Assembly: GCF_013408145.1 (NCBI RefSeq) | Contig: NZ_JACBZI010000001.1 | Location: forward strand, 3,734,001-3,798,000 | Source: Nocardioides marinus | GTDB lineage: Bacteria > Actinomycetota > Actinomycetes > Propionibacteriales > Nocardioidaceae | DNA length: 64,000 nt | Direction: 5' to 3' | Shown here: in pieces, positions 14,718 to 23,303 of the stretch | How positions within the stretch are numbered: position 1 is the stretch's first letter | Layout of the letters: every line of letters begins with the position of its first letter | The notes under the pieces: generated by a model | What the model was told of the DNA's origin: nothing | What the model saw: the letters and a program-made list of their open reading frames with translations, nothing else | The model's database searches: none | Program-made: the position numbers and the translations under genes

Positions 14718-15944
14718 TCACCTGATCGGGGCCCCCGACACGGTCCGGGCGATGACGAGCCGCTGGATCTCCGAGGTGCCCTCGAAGATCGTGTAGATGC
14801 GGGCGTCGCGGGCCCAGCGCTCGACGGGGTACTCCCGCGTGAAGCCGTTGCCTCCCAGGATCTGCATGGCCTGGCCGGTCACCTTGATCGCGGTCTCCCC
14901 GGCGAACAGCTTCGACATCGAGCCCTCCGCCTTGTCGAAGGAGCCGCCGGTCGCGGCCTTCCACGAGGCGCGCCACACCAGCAGCCGGGCGGCGTCGATC
15001 TGGGTGGCCATGTCGGCGAGCTGGAAGGCCACGCCCTGGTTCTCGATGATCGGCTTGCCGAACTGCTCACGGGTCTTGGCGTAGTCCAGCGCGGTCTCGT
15101 ACGCCGCCCGCGCGATGCCGACCGCCTGGGCACCCACCGCCGGGCGGGTCCGCTCGAAGGTCGCCATGCTGGCGTTGGCACCGCCGGTCGAGGCGCCCTC
15201 GCGGGCCCGGGCCAGCCGCGCGTCGAGCTTCTCCTTGCCGCCGAGCAGGCAGCGGCCGGGCACCCGCACCTGGTCGAGGACGACCTCGGCGGTGTGCGAG
15301 GCCCGGATGCCGTGCTTGTGGAACTTCTGGCCCTGCGAGAGGCCCTTCGTGCCCGGGGGCACGATGAAGGACGCCTGGCCGCGGGTGCGCAGGTCCGGGT
15401 CGACGACCGCGGTCACCAGGTGCACGTCGGCCAGGCCGCCGTTGGTGGCCCAGGTCTTGGTGCCGTTGAGCACCCACTCGTCGGTCGCCTCGTCGTACGT
15501 CGCGCGGGTGCGCATGGCGCCGACGTCCGAGCCGGCGTCGGGCTCGGAGGAGCAGAACGCCGCGATCTTGAGGTCGCCCGGCTCGCCGAACATCTCCGGC
15601 GCCCACTCGGCCAGCTGCTCGGGGGTGCCGTTGCTGGCCAGGCCGGCCGCGGCCAGCGCGGTGCCGACGATCGAGAGGCCGATGCCGGCGTCGCCCCAGA
15701 ACACCTCCTCCATGAAGATCGGGATGCCCAGACCGGTCGGGTCGAAGGACTGGGTGGCGAAGAAGTCCAGGGAGTAGATCCCGACCTTGGCGGCCTCCTC
15801 GACCACCGGCCAGGGGAACTCCTCCTTCTCGTCCCACTCCGCGGCCGCGGGTCGGATGACCTCGGCGGCGAAGGTGTGCAGCCACTGCTGCAGCTCGACG
15901 TGGTCGGGGGAGGGGCCGAAGCTCGGCAGGGGTGCGTCCGTCAC
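14718..15944 (-). CDS. Acyl-CoA dehydrogenase
   Basis: The 408-residue protein is of full length for the family. It has the signature PEMFGEPGDLKIAAFCSSEP of the FAD/substrate region, then GTKTWATNGGLADVHLV. The C-terminal signature AMQILGGNGFTREYPVERW with IYTIFEGTSEIQR is intact. It should oxidise a fatty or branched acyl-CoA to the enoyl-CoA and pass electrons to ETF. It leads an apparent operon with the membrane peptide and the 202-residue protein. A palindrome (15961-15975) sits 17 bases before the start. Confidence 0.92.
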   Translation of the reverse strand: MTDAPLPSFGPSPDHVELQQWLHTFAAEVIRPAAAEWDEKEEFPWPVVEEAAKVGIYSLDFFATQSFDPTGLGIPIFMEEVFWGDAGIGLSIVGTALAAAGLASNGTPEQLAEWAPEMFGEPGDLKIAAFCSSEPDAGSDVGAMRTRATYDEATDEWVLNGTKTWATNGGLADVHLVTAVVDPDLRTRGQASFIVPPGTKGLSQGQKFHKHGIRASHTAEVVLDQVRVPGRCLLGGKEKLDARLARAREGASTGGANASMATFERTRPAVGAQAVGIARAAYETALDYAKTREQFGKPIIENQGVAFQLADMATQIDAARLLVWRASWKAATGGSFDKAEGSMSKLFAGETAIKVTGQAMQILGGNGFTREYPVERWARDARIYTIFEGTSEIQRLVIARTVSGAPIR

Positions 15945-15960
15945 GTACCGGAGAGTAACC

Positions 15961-15980
15961 GCGACACGATGTCGCTGTCA
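15961..15980. promoter_or_regulatory. Possible operator upstream of the acyl-CoA dehydrogenase
   Basis: GCGACA and TGTCGC flank CGA at 15961-15975, and the next bases CTGTCA repeat the half-site found in the TetR/SDR operator at 16764-16781. A shared regulator is possible, but the match is only one half-site. Confidence 0.35.
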
Positions 15981-16008
15981 GGGGGTCCGGCGGGGTACTC
16001 CGCAGGAA

Positions 16009-16040
16009 ATCGCACCCTCAGCGCACGCCGAGGGTGCGAT
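16009..16040 (-). terminator. Terminator of the TetR gene
   Basis: The 11-base arms ATCGCACCCTC and GAGGGTGCGAT are perfectly complementary around a 10-base loop. The hairpin lies 21 bases past the TetR stop and before the acyl-CoA dehydrogenase start, so it should separate the two minus-strand transcripts. Confidence 0.7.
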
Positions 16041-16061
16041 GGGATGCGGACTACCTCCGGC

Positions 16062-16691
16062 TCACCGGTGCGCCAGACGCGTGAACGCGCGGGTCGCGGC
16101 GTCGGCGATCTCCTCGGGCGTGGTGTCGATGGTGCCGTCGAGCCAGGCGACCACGAGCTCGGAGAGACCTCCGACGAAGAGCATCGCCGCCAGCACGCCG
16201 CCGCTGCCCGGCTCGGCCTCGTCGCCGTACAGCTCGAGCGCCTCCACCTCGGCGAAGTCCGCGAGGCCCTTGAGCATCGCCTGCCGACGCGCCCGCAGGG
16301 TGGGGCGGCTCGGTGCCAGGATCATCGCCGCGCGGCCCTTGCGCGGGTCGTCGACGAAGAGCTGGACGAAGGCCGTCACGGCGGCGTGGGCACGCTCGGC
16401 CGGGCCGCCGAGGGTCTCCCCCACCGCGCGGGCGGTGACGTCGAGCACCTCGTCGTAGATCGTCTCCAGGACCGAGGACAGCGCCTCCTCCAGGCCCGTG
16501 AACTGCTCGTAGAAGTAGCGCTCGGTCAGGCCCGCCTCCTGGCAGATCCGGGTCATGGTGACCGGCGGACCCTCCTCGCGGCCCCAGACCTCCAGCGTCG
16601 CCTCGAGCAGACGGGCGCGCCGCTCCGCGGAGCGCTCCTGGGCGCTCTGCCCGCGGTAGACACCCTGCTTGACGGCCACGGCCCCCAGCAT
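16062..16691 (-). CDS. TetR/AcrR-family regulator
   Basis: The protein has 209 residues. The N-terminal helix-turn-helix is typical (RARLLEATLEVWGREEG, VTMTRICQEAGLTERYFYEQ, with the F/Y-Y-x-F/H end as FYEQFTGLEEAL). The remainder is the helical ligand and dimerisation domain. It is divergent from the SDR gene with 105 bases between, and the gap holds an 18-base palindrome, so it probably represses the SDR-VOC operon and perhaps itself. The ligand is unknown. Confidence 0.9.
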   Translation of the reverse strand: MLGAVAVKQGVYRGQSAQERSAERRARLLEATLEVWGREEGPPVTMTRICQEAGLTERYFYEQFTGLEEALSSVLETIYDEVLDVTARAVGETLGGPAERAHAAVTAFVQLFVDDPRKGRAAMILAPSRPTLRARRQAMLKGLADFAEVEALELYGDEAEPGSGGVLAAMLFVGGLSELVVAWLDGTIDTTPEEIADAATRAFTRLAHR

Positions 16692-16762
16692 GGCACTTCT
16701 TTACCCGCCGTGGGCGATGGTGTGGATCACGCCGGGCCGGACCAGCCGGCGGACGGACCCTG

Positions 16763-16790
16763 GTGACAGGGACCGCTGTCAATTTACGAT
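16763..16790 (+). promoter_or_regulatory. SDR promoter with overlapping TetR-type operator
   Basis: A -35 GTGACA (16763-16768), a 16-base spacer and a -10 TACGAT (16785-16790) precede the GTG start at 16797 by 6 bases, so the mRNA is probably leaderless. The palindrome TGACAG-6-CTGTCA (16764-16781) covers the -35 and the spacer, where a repressor would block polymerase. The divergent TetR gene is the obvious candidate. Confidence 0.65.
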
Positions 16791-16796
16791 CCCCGG

Positions 16797-17669
16797 GTGA
16801 CCCGAGCCACAGCACTCCGCCTGCCCCAGCGCCTGCCCAGCCGGACCCCCGACCGCGACGTCCGCGGCAAGGTCGTGGCCATCACCGGCGCCGGCCGGGG
16901 CATCGGCCTGGCCACCGCCTCCCGGTTCGCCGACGCCGGGGCGATCGTGGTGATCGGCGACCTCGACGACGACGTCGCCGCGAAGGCCGCCATGCAGGTC
17001 GGCGGCGGCGCCGAGGGGTACGTCGTCGACGTGGCCGACCGGGAGTCCTTCGCCGCCTTCCTCGACCGTGCCGAGGCGCTCGGCCCCGTCGAGGTGCTCG
17101 TCAACAACGCGGGGATCATGCCGCTCTCCCCCCTGGTCGATCAGTCCGATGCCTCCATCGACAAGGTCCTCGACATCAACCTGCGCGGCGTCATCACCGG
17201 CACCCAGCTGGCCGCCCGGGCGATGAGCGCGCGCGGCCACGGGCACGTCGTCAACGTCGCCTCGGCCGTCGGCCGGATCGGGATGGCCGGTGGCGCGGTC
17301 TACTCCGCGAGCAAGTTCGGCGTCGTCGGGTTCTCCGAGGCGATGGCCGGCGAGCTGCGCCCGGCCGGCGTCGACGTCTCCGTCGTGCTGCCGACCGTGG
17401 TGGCCACCGAGCTCGGTGCCGGTGTCTCGGCCACCCGCGGCATGCGCGCCTGCAAGCCCGAGGAGGTCGCCGACGCGGTGCTGTCGACGGTGCGCCGCCC
17501 CCAGTTCGAGACCTGGGTGCCGGGCTACGCCAAGGGCATCTTCTACGGCTCCAACACCTTCCCCCGCCGGATCCGCGACGCCATCAGCCACGCCATGAAG
17601 GCCGACAGCTCGCTGACCGCGATCGACGCCGAGGCACGGGCGGAGTACGAGCGGCGCGCCTCGCGATGA
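16797..17669 (+). CDS. Short-chain dehydrogenase/reductase
   Basis: The 290-residue protein is a classical SDR with an N-terminal extension of about 22 residues. The cofactor loop is TGAGRGIGLA, the acidic residue at the end of the second strand (IGDLDDD) suggests NAD over NADP, NNAG is present, and the catalytic Ser...Tyr-x-x-x-Lys appears as VASAVGRIGMAGGAVYSASK. It should oxidise or reduce a hydroxyl or keto group on an unknown substrate. The next gene overlaps its stop by 4 bases (ATGA), so they are translated together. Confidence 0.88.
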   Translation: MTRATALRLPQRLPSRTPDRDVRGKVVAITGAGRGIGLATASRFADAGAIVVIGDLDDDVAAKAAMQVGGGAEGYVVDVADRESFAAFLDRAEALGPVEVLVNNAGIMPLSPLVDQSDASIDKVLDINLRGVITGTQLAARAMSARGHGHVVNVASAVGRIGMAGGAVYSASKFGVVGFSEAMAGELRPAGVDVSVVLPTVVATELGAGVSATRGMRACKPEEVADAVLSTVRRPQFETWVPGYAKGIFYGSNTFPRRIRDAISHAMKADSSLTAIDAEARAEYERRASR

Positions 17670-18070
17670 GCGGCTTCCGGCTCTCCAGCACGGTGCTCGC
17701 CGCGCCGGACCCCCGGGCCCTGGCGGCCTTCTACCGGGCGCTGCTGGACTGGGAGACCCGCGACGACGAGCCGGACTGGGTGGTGCTGAAGCCGCGCGGC
17801 ACCGGGCAGGGCGCCGCCACCGGCCTGGCCTTCCAGCGCGAGGCCGAGCACGTGCCGCCGCGCTGGCCGGCCACGGGCGACGACCAGCAGATGCAGGCGC
17901 ACCTCGACATCGGCGTACCCGACCTGGCGGCGGGGGTCGCGCGGGCCGAGGAGCTCGGTGCCGTGCAGGCCGACGTGCAGCCCCAGGACGACGTCCGGGT
18001 CATGCTCGACCCGGCCGGGCACCCCTTCTGCCTGTTCGCCGACCCGCTCGGGGCGCCCGCGGGCGGGTGA
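17666..18070 (+). CDS. VOC (glyoxalase/bleomycin resistance) family protein
   Basis: The 134-residue product has the two-module VOC fold. STVLAAPDPRALAAFYRALL opens the first module and MQAHLDIGVPDLAAGVARAE the second, ending with VMLDPAGHPFCLFAD, where a metal-binding acidic residue is often found. Members are small metal-dependent lyases, isomerases or resistance proteins. ATG 17666 overlaps the SDR stop, so it belongs to the operon under the TetR-type promoter. The partner substrate is not identifiable. Confidence 0.8.
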   Translation: MSGFRLSSTVLAAPDPRALAAFYRALLDWETRDDEPDWVVLKPRGTGQGAATGLAFQREAEHVPPRWPATGDDQQMQAHLDIGVPDLAAGVARAEELGAVQADVQPQDDVRVMLDPAGHPFCLFADPLGAPAGG

Positions 18071-18122
18071 CGGTCTCGGCGTTGCCGGGACACGACGTGG
18101 AGCCGTCCGGCACCCTGGTGGG

Positions 18123-19196
18123 GTGCCCCTCGCTCCCACGTCGCTGCGCCGCGCTCTCGCCGCGCTGCCCGCGCTCGCCCTGGTGGCCGCCGCCCCGGCG
18201 CTGACCGCGCCCGCCTCCGGCGCGGCCGACGGCGTCCACGCGACGAGCACGGGAAGCCCGACCGTGGCGACCACCGCGGCCCGCCAGGCCAAGGACCCCC
18301 GCAAGACCCGTGGGTTGTACGTCGACACGCGCATGCCCGCGCACCAGCAGGGGCCGGCGTACGCCGCGATCGCCAAGCGCGCGCAGGCGCTGTGGCTGGG
18401 CGCGGAGTACTACCCCACCGACCAGGTCGCGGGCGTCGTGTCGACCTACGTGGGTCTGGCCGAGCGGGCGGGCAAGACCCCGATGCTGGTGGTCTACTCC
18501 ATCCCCGACCGCGACTGCGGGCAGTACTCCTCCGGCGGGCTCCCGGGCGTCGACGCCTACAAGAAGTGGGTCACCCAGGTGGCCAAGGGGATCGGCAGTA
18601 GCAAGCCGATGCTGGTGCTCGAGCCGGACGCGCTGCCCTTCTACCACGAGGGCACCTGCGGCAACGCGAACAACCGGATCAAGGCGCTGCGCTCGGCGGT
18701 GCGCAAGCTCTCCAGGGCCGGTGCCTGGGTCTACATCGACGCCGGCCACTCCGGCTGGACCACCGGCGACACCTCCAAGGACGACACCCCCTGGGACGGT
18801 CGCGCCGAGCTGCTGAAGAAGGCCGGCGTCGCCGGGGCCCGCGGCTTCAGCACCAACGTCTCCAACTTCCGCCGGATGAAGGACGAGAAGCACTACGCCG
18901 AGTGGATGGTGCGCCAGCTGCGCAAGCTCGGGGTCAAGGGCGTGAAGTACGTCGTCGACACCTCGCGCAACGGCGCCAAGAAGCCCGTCGACGGCGACGT
19001 CATCAACCCCACGTGGGCCCGGATCGGTCAGAAGCCCAGGCTGCGCTTCGACAAGGCCTTCGACGGGACGCTGTGGGTCAAGCACCCCGGGGAGTCCGAC
19101 GGCACCGTCAACGGCGGACCGCCGTCGGGTCAGTGGTGCGACCTGCTGGCCGACCGGCTGCTCGGGGACGAGGACTCCCAGAAGTCCTGCTACTGA
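18123..19196 (+). CDS. Secreted glycoside hydrolase family 6 (endoglucanase/cellobiohydrolase)
   Basis: The protein has 357 residues starting at GTG 18123. A signal peptide (SLRRALAALPALALVAAAPA) directs it outside. Both GH6 signatures are present: VVYSIPDRDCGQYSSGG, with Asp131, and VLVLEPDALP, with Asp169, the usual general acid. It should cleave beta-1,4-glucan by inversion. The mature protein is a bare catalytic domain with no cellulose-binding module. It ends one base before the stop of the convergent DUF427 gene. Confidence 0.87.
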   Translation: MPLAPTSLRRALAALPALALVAAAPALTAPASGAADGVHATSTGSPTVATTAARQAKDPRKTRGLYVDTRMPAHQQGPAYAAIAKRAQALWLGAEYYPTDQVAGVVSTYVGLAERAGKTPMLVVYSIPDRDCGQYSSGGLPGVDAYKKWVTQVAKGIGSSKPMLVLEPDALPFYHEGTCGNANNRIKALRSAVRKLSRAGAWVYIDAGHSGWTTGDTSKDDTPWDGRAELLKKAGVAGARGFSTNVSNFRRMKDEKHYAEWMVRQLRKLGVKGVKYVVDTSRNGAKKPVDGDVINPTWARIGQKPRLRFDKAFDGTLWVKHPGESDGTVNGGPPSGQWCDLLADRLLGDEDSQKSCY

Positions 19197-19694
19197 TCAC
19201 CAACCCCAGGAGCCCGGGCTCCCCTTGAACGGCCCGACCACGCGGTCGGTGATCCAGCCGCCGTAGAACCCGCCGTCCTGGGCTCGCACGACCTCGCCGT
19301 CGACCCGGCACTCGTCGACCAGCCCCGGCATGACGGCCCAGGCGTCCGCGAGCGCGGCGAAGGCCGGCGTCGGGTCGGGGTAGGTCCAGGCGGCACGGGG
19401 TGCCACGCGGCCACCGCCGTGGAGGTCGGCGTACGCCGCCTGCCCCTTCCACTCGCAGTGCGAGCTGCCCTGCGTGGGGACGAGTGCGCCGTCGACGAAC
19501 GCCTCGCGCGGCAGGTAGTACGTCGGCGGGTGGCTGGTCTCCAGCACCCGCCACCCGCGCGTGCTGCGGGCGACCACCACGCCGCCGAGCTCGACCTCGA
19601 CCAGCTCGTGGGTCTCCTCCAGCGCGGGCGGGCGCGGGTACTCCCACACCGACTCCTGGCCGGGTCCGGGGCGCTCGGGTCGCGGTCGTCGCAC
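19197..19694 (-). CDS. DUF427 domain protein
   Basis: The product has 165 residues and starts at GTG 19694. VWEYPRPPALEETHELVEVE at the front and YYLPREAFVDGALVPTQGSS with HCEWKGQAAYADL in the centre are the DUF427 pattern, a small beta-barrel family of unknown function with a conserved CEWKG motif. It directly abuts the glucanase gene tail to tail. A divergent promoter-like -10 for the next plus-strand gene lies about 28 bases upstream. Confidence 0.85.
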   Translation of the reverse strand: MRRPRPERPGPGQESVWEYPRPPALEETHELVEVELGGVVVARSTRGWRVLETSHPPTYYLPREAFVDGALVPTQGSSHCEWKGQAAYADLHGGGRVAPRAAWTYPDPTPAFAALADAWAVMPGLVDECRVDGEVVRAQDGGFYGGWITDRVVGPFKGSPGSWGW

Positions 19695-19721
19695 GATGCA
19701 AGAGTAGGCAGGGCCCGGTCG

Positions 19722-19727
19722 TAGGGT
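19722..19727 (+). promoter_or_regulatory. -10 element of the propeller-protein gene
   Basis: TAGGGT sits 31 bases before the GTG start at 19759. The short leader between carries GGGAAGG as ribosome site. No clear -35 is seen. Confidence 0.45.
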
Positions 19728-19758
19728 GGCCGCTCACGTCGTCCCGGGAAGGCCCCAC

Positions 19759-21408
19759 GTGATCCGTCACCTCCGCGCCCCAGCGCGCGCCGTGTCCCTC
19801 GCCGCCGCAGCCTCGCTCGGCGTCGCTCTCCTCGTGCACGCCCCGGCCGCCGTCGCCGGTGAGCGCAGCGACCTACCGGTCGACGAGGTCGTCGACCTGT
19901 TGCTCGACGAGGGCCGCGATCGGCTCCTCGTCCTCTCGGGCGCCGGGAGCGAGGAGGTGCTGGTCACCGACCTCACCGGTGCGTCGACCGGCACCATCGA
20001 GCTGCGCGACGCCGTCTCCGCGATCACCGACGAGGAGCGCGGGTGGTACTGGTTGGCCCTCGGAGAGTCGCAGGCCATCGCAGCCGTCGACGCGGAGACC
20101 CTGGAGGTCGTGGACACCTTCGACATCCGCGTCGAGCCGGTCTGGGAGTCCGGTTGCCCCGACGACCTCGCGCTGGTGGGGGGACGGGTGGCGTTCTCGA
20201 GCTACTGCCAGAACCACTCCAGCGGTGAGTACATCCGCGTGCTCGACCCGACGACCCGTGCCGTCCACGGTGAGAACCGCGTCCACGGCCGCCGCCTCGT
20301 CGGGCCCCCGGCGGACGCGCCGGCGGACTCGGTGCTCGCCCGCTCGCTCTGGACCTTCGACTTCGGCCGGATCAACCGGGTCGAGGTCGACCCCGAGACC
20401 GTCGAGTTCTCCGCCGGCGCTCGCACCGACATGGACGTCCAGCGGCTGGCGATGTCGGCAGACGGCGAGGTGCTCGTCGGCTCCCGCGGCGTGCGCCTGG
20501 AGCCGGTGACGCTGGAGGAGCTCGCCCCCTACCAGCTGCCGCTCTCCCACCCCGACAACGACTTCGAGGGCCTCGACGTCGCGTTCGGTCCTGACGGACG
20601 CACGGTCTTCACGACGTGGTCCATCTTCCCGGTCGAGACCGTCCAGACCGTGCCCGCCGGCTCCCTGGTCGCCGGGCGCTCCTACGACCTGTTCGACGAG
20701 CCGCTCAACCGGTGGCGCAACGCCGCCGCCCTCGCCGTCGGGGAGACCGACGTCTACGTGGCCAGCCGCGGCCGGGGCGGTCCCCGTCTCGACGTGCTCA
20801 GCCCGGGCGAGGACGCCACCGTGTCGCTGGGCCGTCCGCAGAAGTCCTACCCCTACGGTGCCACCGCCACCATCCCGGTGACGCTCGACGCCCGCTCGGA
20901 GCGCCGGACGCTCCAGACGTGGGTCGCCAGCTACGGCGGCAGCTACCTGCCGGGCGCCGAGGTGGAGCTGGCCGAGGACGGCACCGGCACGGTGTCGGTG
21001 CGCCTGAAGAGCCGCTCGTCGCTGCTGGTGGGTTACGACGCGGTGGACACCTCCGAGTCCGACCGTGACACGGTGAGCCTGTGGGTGCGCCCGCGCCTGA
21101 CCCTGGAGTTCCCGAAGGCCACGGGCACGCGCCGACCGACGTACGCCGCCGGGTCGAACGCCCGGATCGCCGTCGAGGTCAAGGGTCGGCCGGCGTGCGT
21201 GCGCCTGCACGTCGACCAGCGGATCGGCGGCCGCTGGAAGCGGATCCACCGGTCCGACTGCGAACCCCCGCGCCGCAAGCACGTCTCGACCACGCTGCGA
21301 TGGAAGCCGTCCCTGGCGGGGGCGAAGCTGCGGGTGCGGGCCACCTCGCAGAAGGACCGCTTCTGGGCGGCCGAGCGCACGAAGAAGCAGCAGGTCCGCT
21401 TCCGCTGA
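19759..21408 (+). CDS. Secreted beta-propeller-like protein with Ig-like tail, unknown function
   Basis: The protein has 549 residues with a signal peptide ending near AAVAGERSD. Residues from about 30 to 330 are a series of short strands with repeated D-x-x-T and LAV/VGG turns ([39 protein letters not shown]), as in YncE/quinoprotein-type propellers. The remaining 200 residues look like two Ig-like strands sets ([40 protein letters not shown]). No catalytic motif is visible. The same kind of actinobacterial secreted protein often serves cell-surface binding, which is inference. Confidence 0.65.
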   Translation: MIRHLRAPARAVSLAAAASLGVALLVHAPAAVAGERSDLPVDEVVDLLLDEGRDRLLVLSGAGSEEVLVTDLTGASTGTIELRDAVSAITDEERGWYWLALGESQAIAAVDAETLEVVDTFDIRVEPVWESGCPDDLALVGGRVAFSSYCQNHSSGEYIRVLDPTTRAVHGENRVHGRRLVGPPADAPADSVLARSLWTFDFGRINRVEVDPETVEFSAGARTDMDVQRLAMSADGEVLVGSRGVRLEPVTLEELAPYQLPLSHPDNDFEGLDVAFGPDGRTVFTTWSIFPVETVQTVPAGSLVAGRSYDLFDEPLNRWRNAAALAVGETDVYVASRGRGGPRLDVLSPGEDATVSLGRPQKSYPYGATATIPVTLDARSERRTLQTWVASYGGSYLPGAEVELAEDGTGTVSVRLKSRSSLLVGYDAVDTSESDRDTVSLWVRPRLTLEFPKATGTRRPTYAAGSNARIAVEVKGRPACVRLHVDQRIGGRWKRIHRSDCEPPRRKHVSTTLRWKPSLAGAKLRVRATSQKDRFWAAERTKKQQVRFR

Positions 21409-21451
21409 CCTGCTGGCGGACCCTGGCACCGTCGGTGCTCCCGCCGTACGG

Positions 21452-21643
21452 TCAGGCGCTGGGCGCGGGTACCTCGACGCGGAGGTTCATCAGGTCCAGG
21501 GCCGTGTGCAGGTCGTCCGGGGAGTCGAAGGCGGTGGTGACCTCGTCCAGCAGGACGCTGCACCACGTCGGTTCCTCGGAGAAGACACTGCTCCCGAAGT
21601 AGGCCTCGATGGCCCGGGTGGCGGTGTCGTTGTCGAGACTCAT
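21452..21643 (-). CDS. Small hypothetical protein, 63 residues
   Basis: From ATG 21643 the product begins [20 protein letters not shown] and is acidic and soluble. The frame opens earlier at a TTG (21652), which is less likely. A -10-like CATATT on the minus strand (21651-21656) stands 7 bases before the ATG, which fits a leaderless start. It converges with the propeller-protein gene. No family is recognised, and a chance open frame cannot be excluded. Confidence 0.45.
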   Translation of the reverse strand: MSLDNDTATRAIEAYFGSSVFSEEPTWCSVLLDEVTTAFDSPDDLHTALDLMNLRVEVPAPSA

Positions 21644-21757
21644 GCGCGGCAATATGCCAGGTCAGAACCCCTGACGGGGTCATCCTTGCGGCGTCTTCAC
21701 ATCTGGGACGACCGGCCGGGTGGTGTCCGGGCGACCTGCGCCGGGCAGCCTCGAGGC

Positions 21758-23176
21758 GTGACCGACTCCGACGGACCGACCCTGCCCCCGCACGTCCTGG
21801 TGCTCTTCGGCGCCACCGGCGACCTGGCCTCGCGCAAGCTCTTCCCCGGCCTCTACCACCTCGCGGCGGCCGGCCGGCTGCCCGACGAGTACGCCGTGAT
21901 CGGCACCGGTCGGCACTCGCCCGGCACCGACGACGAGTTCCGCGACCGGCTCCGCTCCGCCCTGGAGGAGAGCGTCGAGGACCTCGACGCCGCCCTCGCC
22001 GACGACCTGCTGTCGCGGCTGCGCTTCCAGACCTCCGACGCCGACGACGGCTCCGACCTCGCCGCGGCCGTGCGCGAGGCGGAGGAGTCGATGTCGGCCG
22101 ACACCTCCGACGTCCGCCGGCTGCTCTACCTCTCCATCCCCCCGGGCGCGGTGGAGCCGATGATCGCGATGCTGGGCAAGGAGGGGCTGATCGACCGGGC
22201 CCGGTTGGTGGTCGAGAAGCCCTTCGGCCTCGACCTGGAGTCCTCCCGCGCGCTGGACGCCGCGCTCAAGGACGTCGTCGACGAGGACCAGGTCTTCCGC
22301 ATCGACCACTTCCTGGGCAAGGAGGCGGTGCAGAACATCCTCGCGCTGCGCTTCGCCAACGGCCTGTTCGAGCCGGCGTGGGACGCCCGTTCCGTGGAGT
22401 CGGTGCAGATCGACGTACCCGAGGAGCTCGGGCTGGAGGGGCGCGGCTCGTTCTACGAGTCCACCGGTGCCCTGCGCGACATGATCTCCACCCACCTGAC
22501 CCAGATCCTCGGCTTCGTGGCGCTGGAGGACCCCGGCTCCTTCGACGCCGAGGCGCTGCGTGACGCGAAGGCGGCGGTCTTCGGCGCGATGCGACCGCTG
22601 GACCCCGAGCGCAGCGTGTTCGGCCAGTTCGAGGGCTACCGCGACGAGGAGGACGTCGATCCCGACTCCGACGTCGAGACCTTCGTCGCGCTCGAGGCGT
22701 GGGTCGACACCGACCGCTGGCGCGGGGTGCCGTTCCTGCTGCGCACCGGGAAGGCGATGGCCGCGACGCGGCGTACCGTCACGATCCGCTTCCGCACGCC
22801 GCACTCGGGCATCTTCGAGGGCAACGTCGCGTGCAACGAGCTGGTGCTGGAGCTCACCGACTCCCCGGTCGTCACCGTGCATCTGCAGGGCAAGCTGCCC
22901 GGCCCCGACATGGAGCTCACCGGTGCCACCATGTGCCTGGACCTCGGCACGGTGCCCGACGCCGACCCGCTGGAGGCCTACGAGCGGCTGATCCTCGACG
23001 TCCTGCGCGGCGACCGGGCGTTGTTCACCCGCGCCGACGAGGTGGACCGGATCTGGCAGGTCTGCCAGCCGCTGCTGGACTCCCCGCCGCCCGTGCAGTC
23101 CTACCCGCAGGGGTCGTGGGGCCCCGACGCCGCCCTCGACCTGCCGCCCGGCGGGTGGCGGTTGTGCCGGGAGTGA
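21758..23176 (+). CDS. zwf: Glucose-6-phosphate 1-dehydrogenase
   Basis: The 472-residue protein fits family length. The NADP-binding loop [19 protein letters not shown] is near the start, and the active-site signature [15 protein letters not shown] places the catalytic His region at residue 184. It converts glucose 6-phosphate to 6-phosphogluconolactone and feeds the pentose phosphate pathway. The frame is open far upstream, but GTG 21758 ([20 protein letters not shown]) is the right length. It stands alone, away from the usual tal-tkt-opcA cluster, so it may be a second copy in this genome. Confidence 0.92.
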   Translation: MTDSDGPTLPPHVLVLFGATGDLASRKLFPGLYHLAAAGRLPDEYAVIGTGRHSPGTDDEFRDRLRSALEESVEDLDAALADDLLSRLRFQTSDADDGSDLAAAVREAEESMSADTSDVRRLLYLSIPPGAVEPMIAMLGKEGLIDRARLVVEKPFGLDLESSRALDAALKDVVDEDQVFRIDHFLGKEAVQNILALRFANGLFEPAWDARSVESVQIDVPEELGLEGRGSFYESTGALRDMISTHLTQILGFVALEDPGSFDAEALRDAKAAVFGAMRPLDPERSVFGQFEGYRDEEDVDPDSDVETFVALEAWVDTDRWRGVPFLLRTGKAMAATRRTVTIRFRTPHSGIFEGNVACNELVLELTDSPVVTVHLQGKLPGPDMELTGATMCLDLGTVPDADPLEAYERLILDVLRGDRALFTRADEVDRIWQVCQPLLDSPPPVQSYPQGSWGPDAALDLPPGGWRLCRE

Positions 23177-23209
23177 GTCGTGTGGCGGTCGGGTCCGGTG
23201 GGGCGTCGG

Positions 23210-23298
23210 AAGGTCTGACTGATGTCGGTCCAACCTTGCACGTGGCGGTCGAAGGTTCGACCGCGATCCCCAAGGTCTGACTGACATCAGTCGAACCT
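23210..23298. repeat. Three-hairpin repeat array in a convergent gap
   Basis: Two direct repeats of 27 bases (23210-23236 and 23272-23298) start AAGGTCTGACTGA and end ACCT. Each is itself an inverted repeat; the second has perfect GACTGA-CA-TCAGTC arms. Between them GGTCGAA-GG-TTCGACC (23247-23262) is a perfect hairpin. The array fills the space between the zwf stop and the stop of the ABC permease gene. Confidence 0.75.
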
Positions 23299-23303
23299 CG
23301 CAG

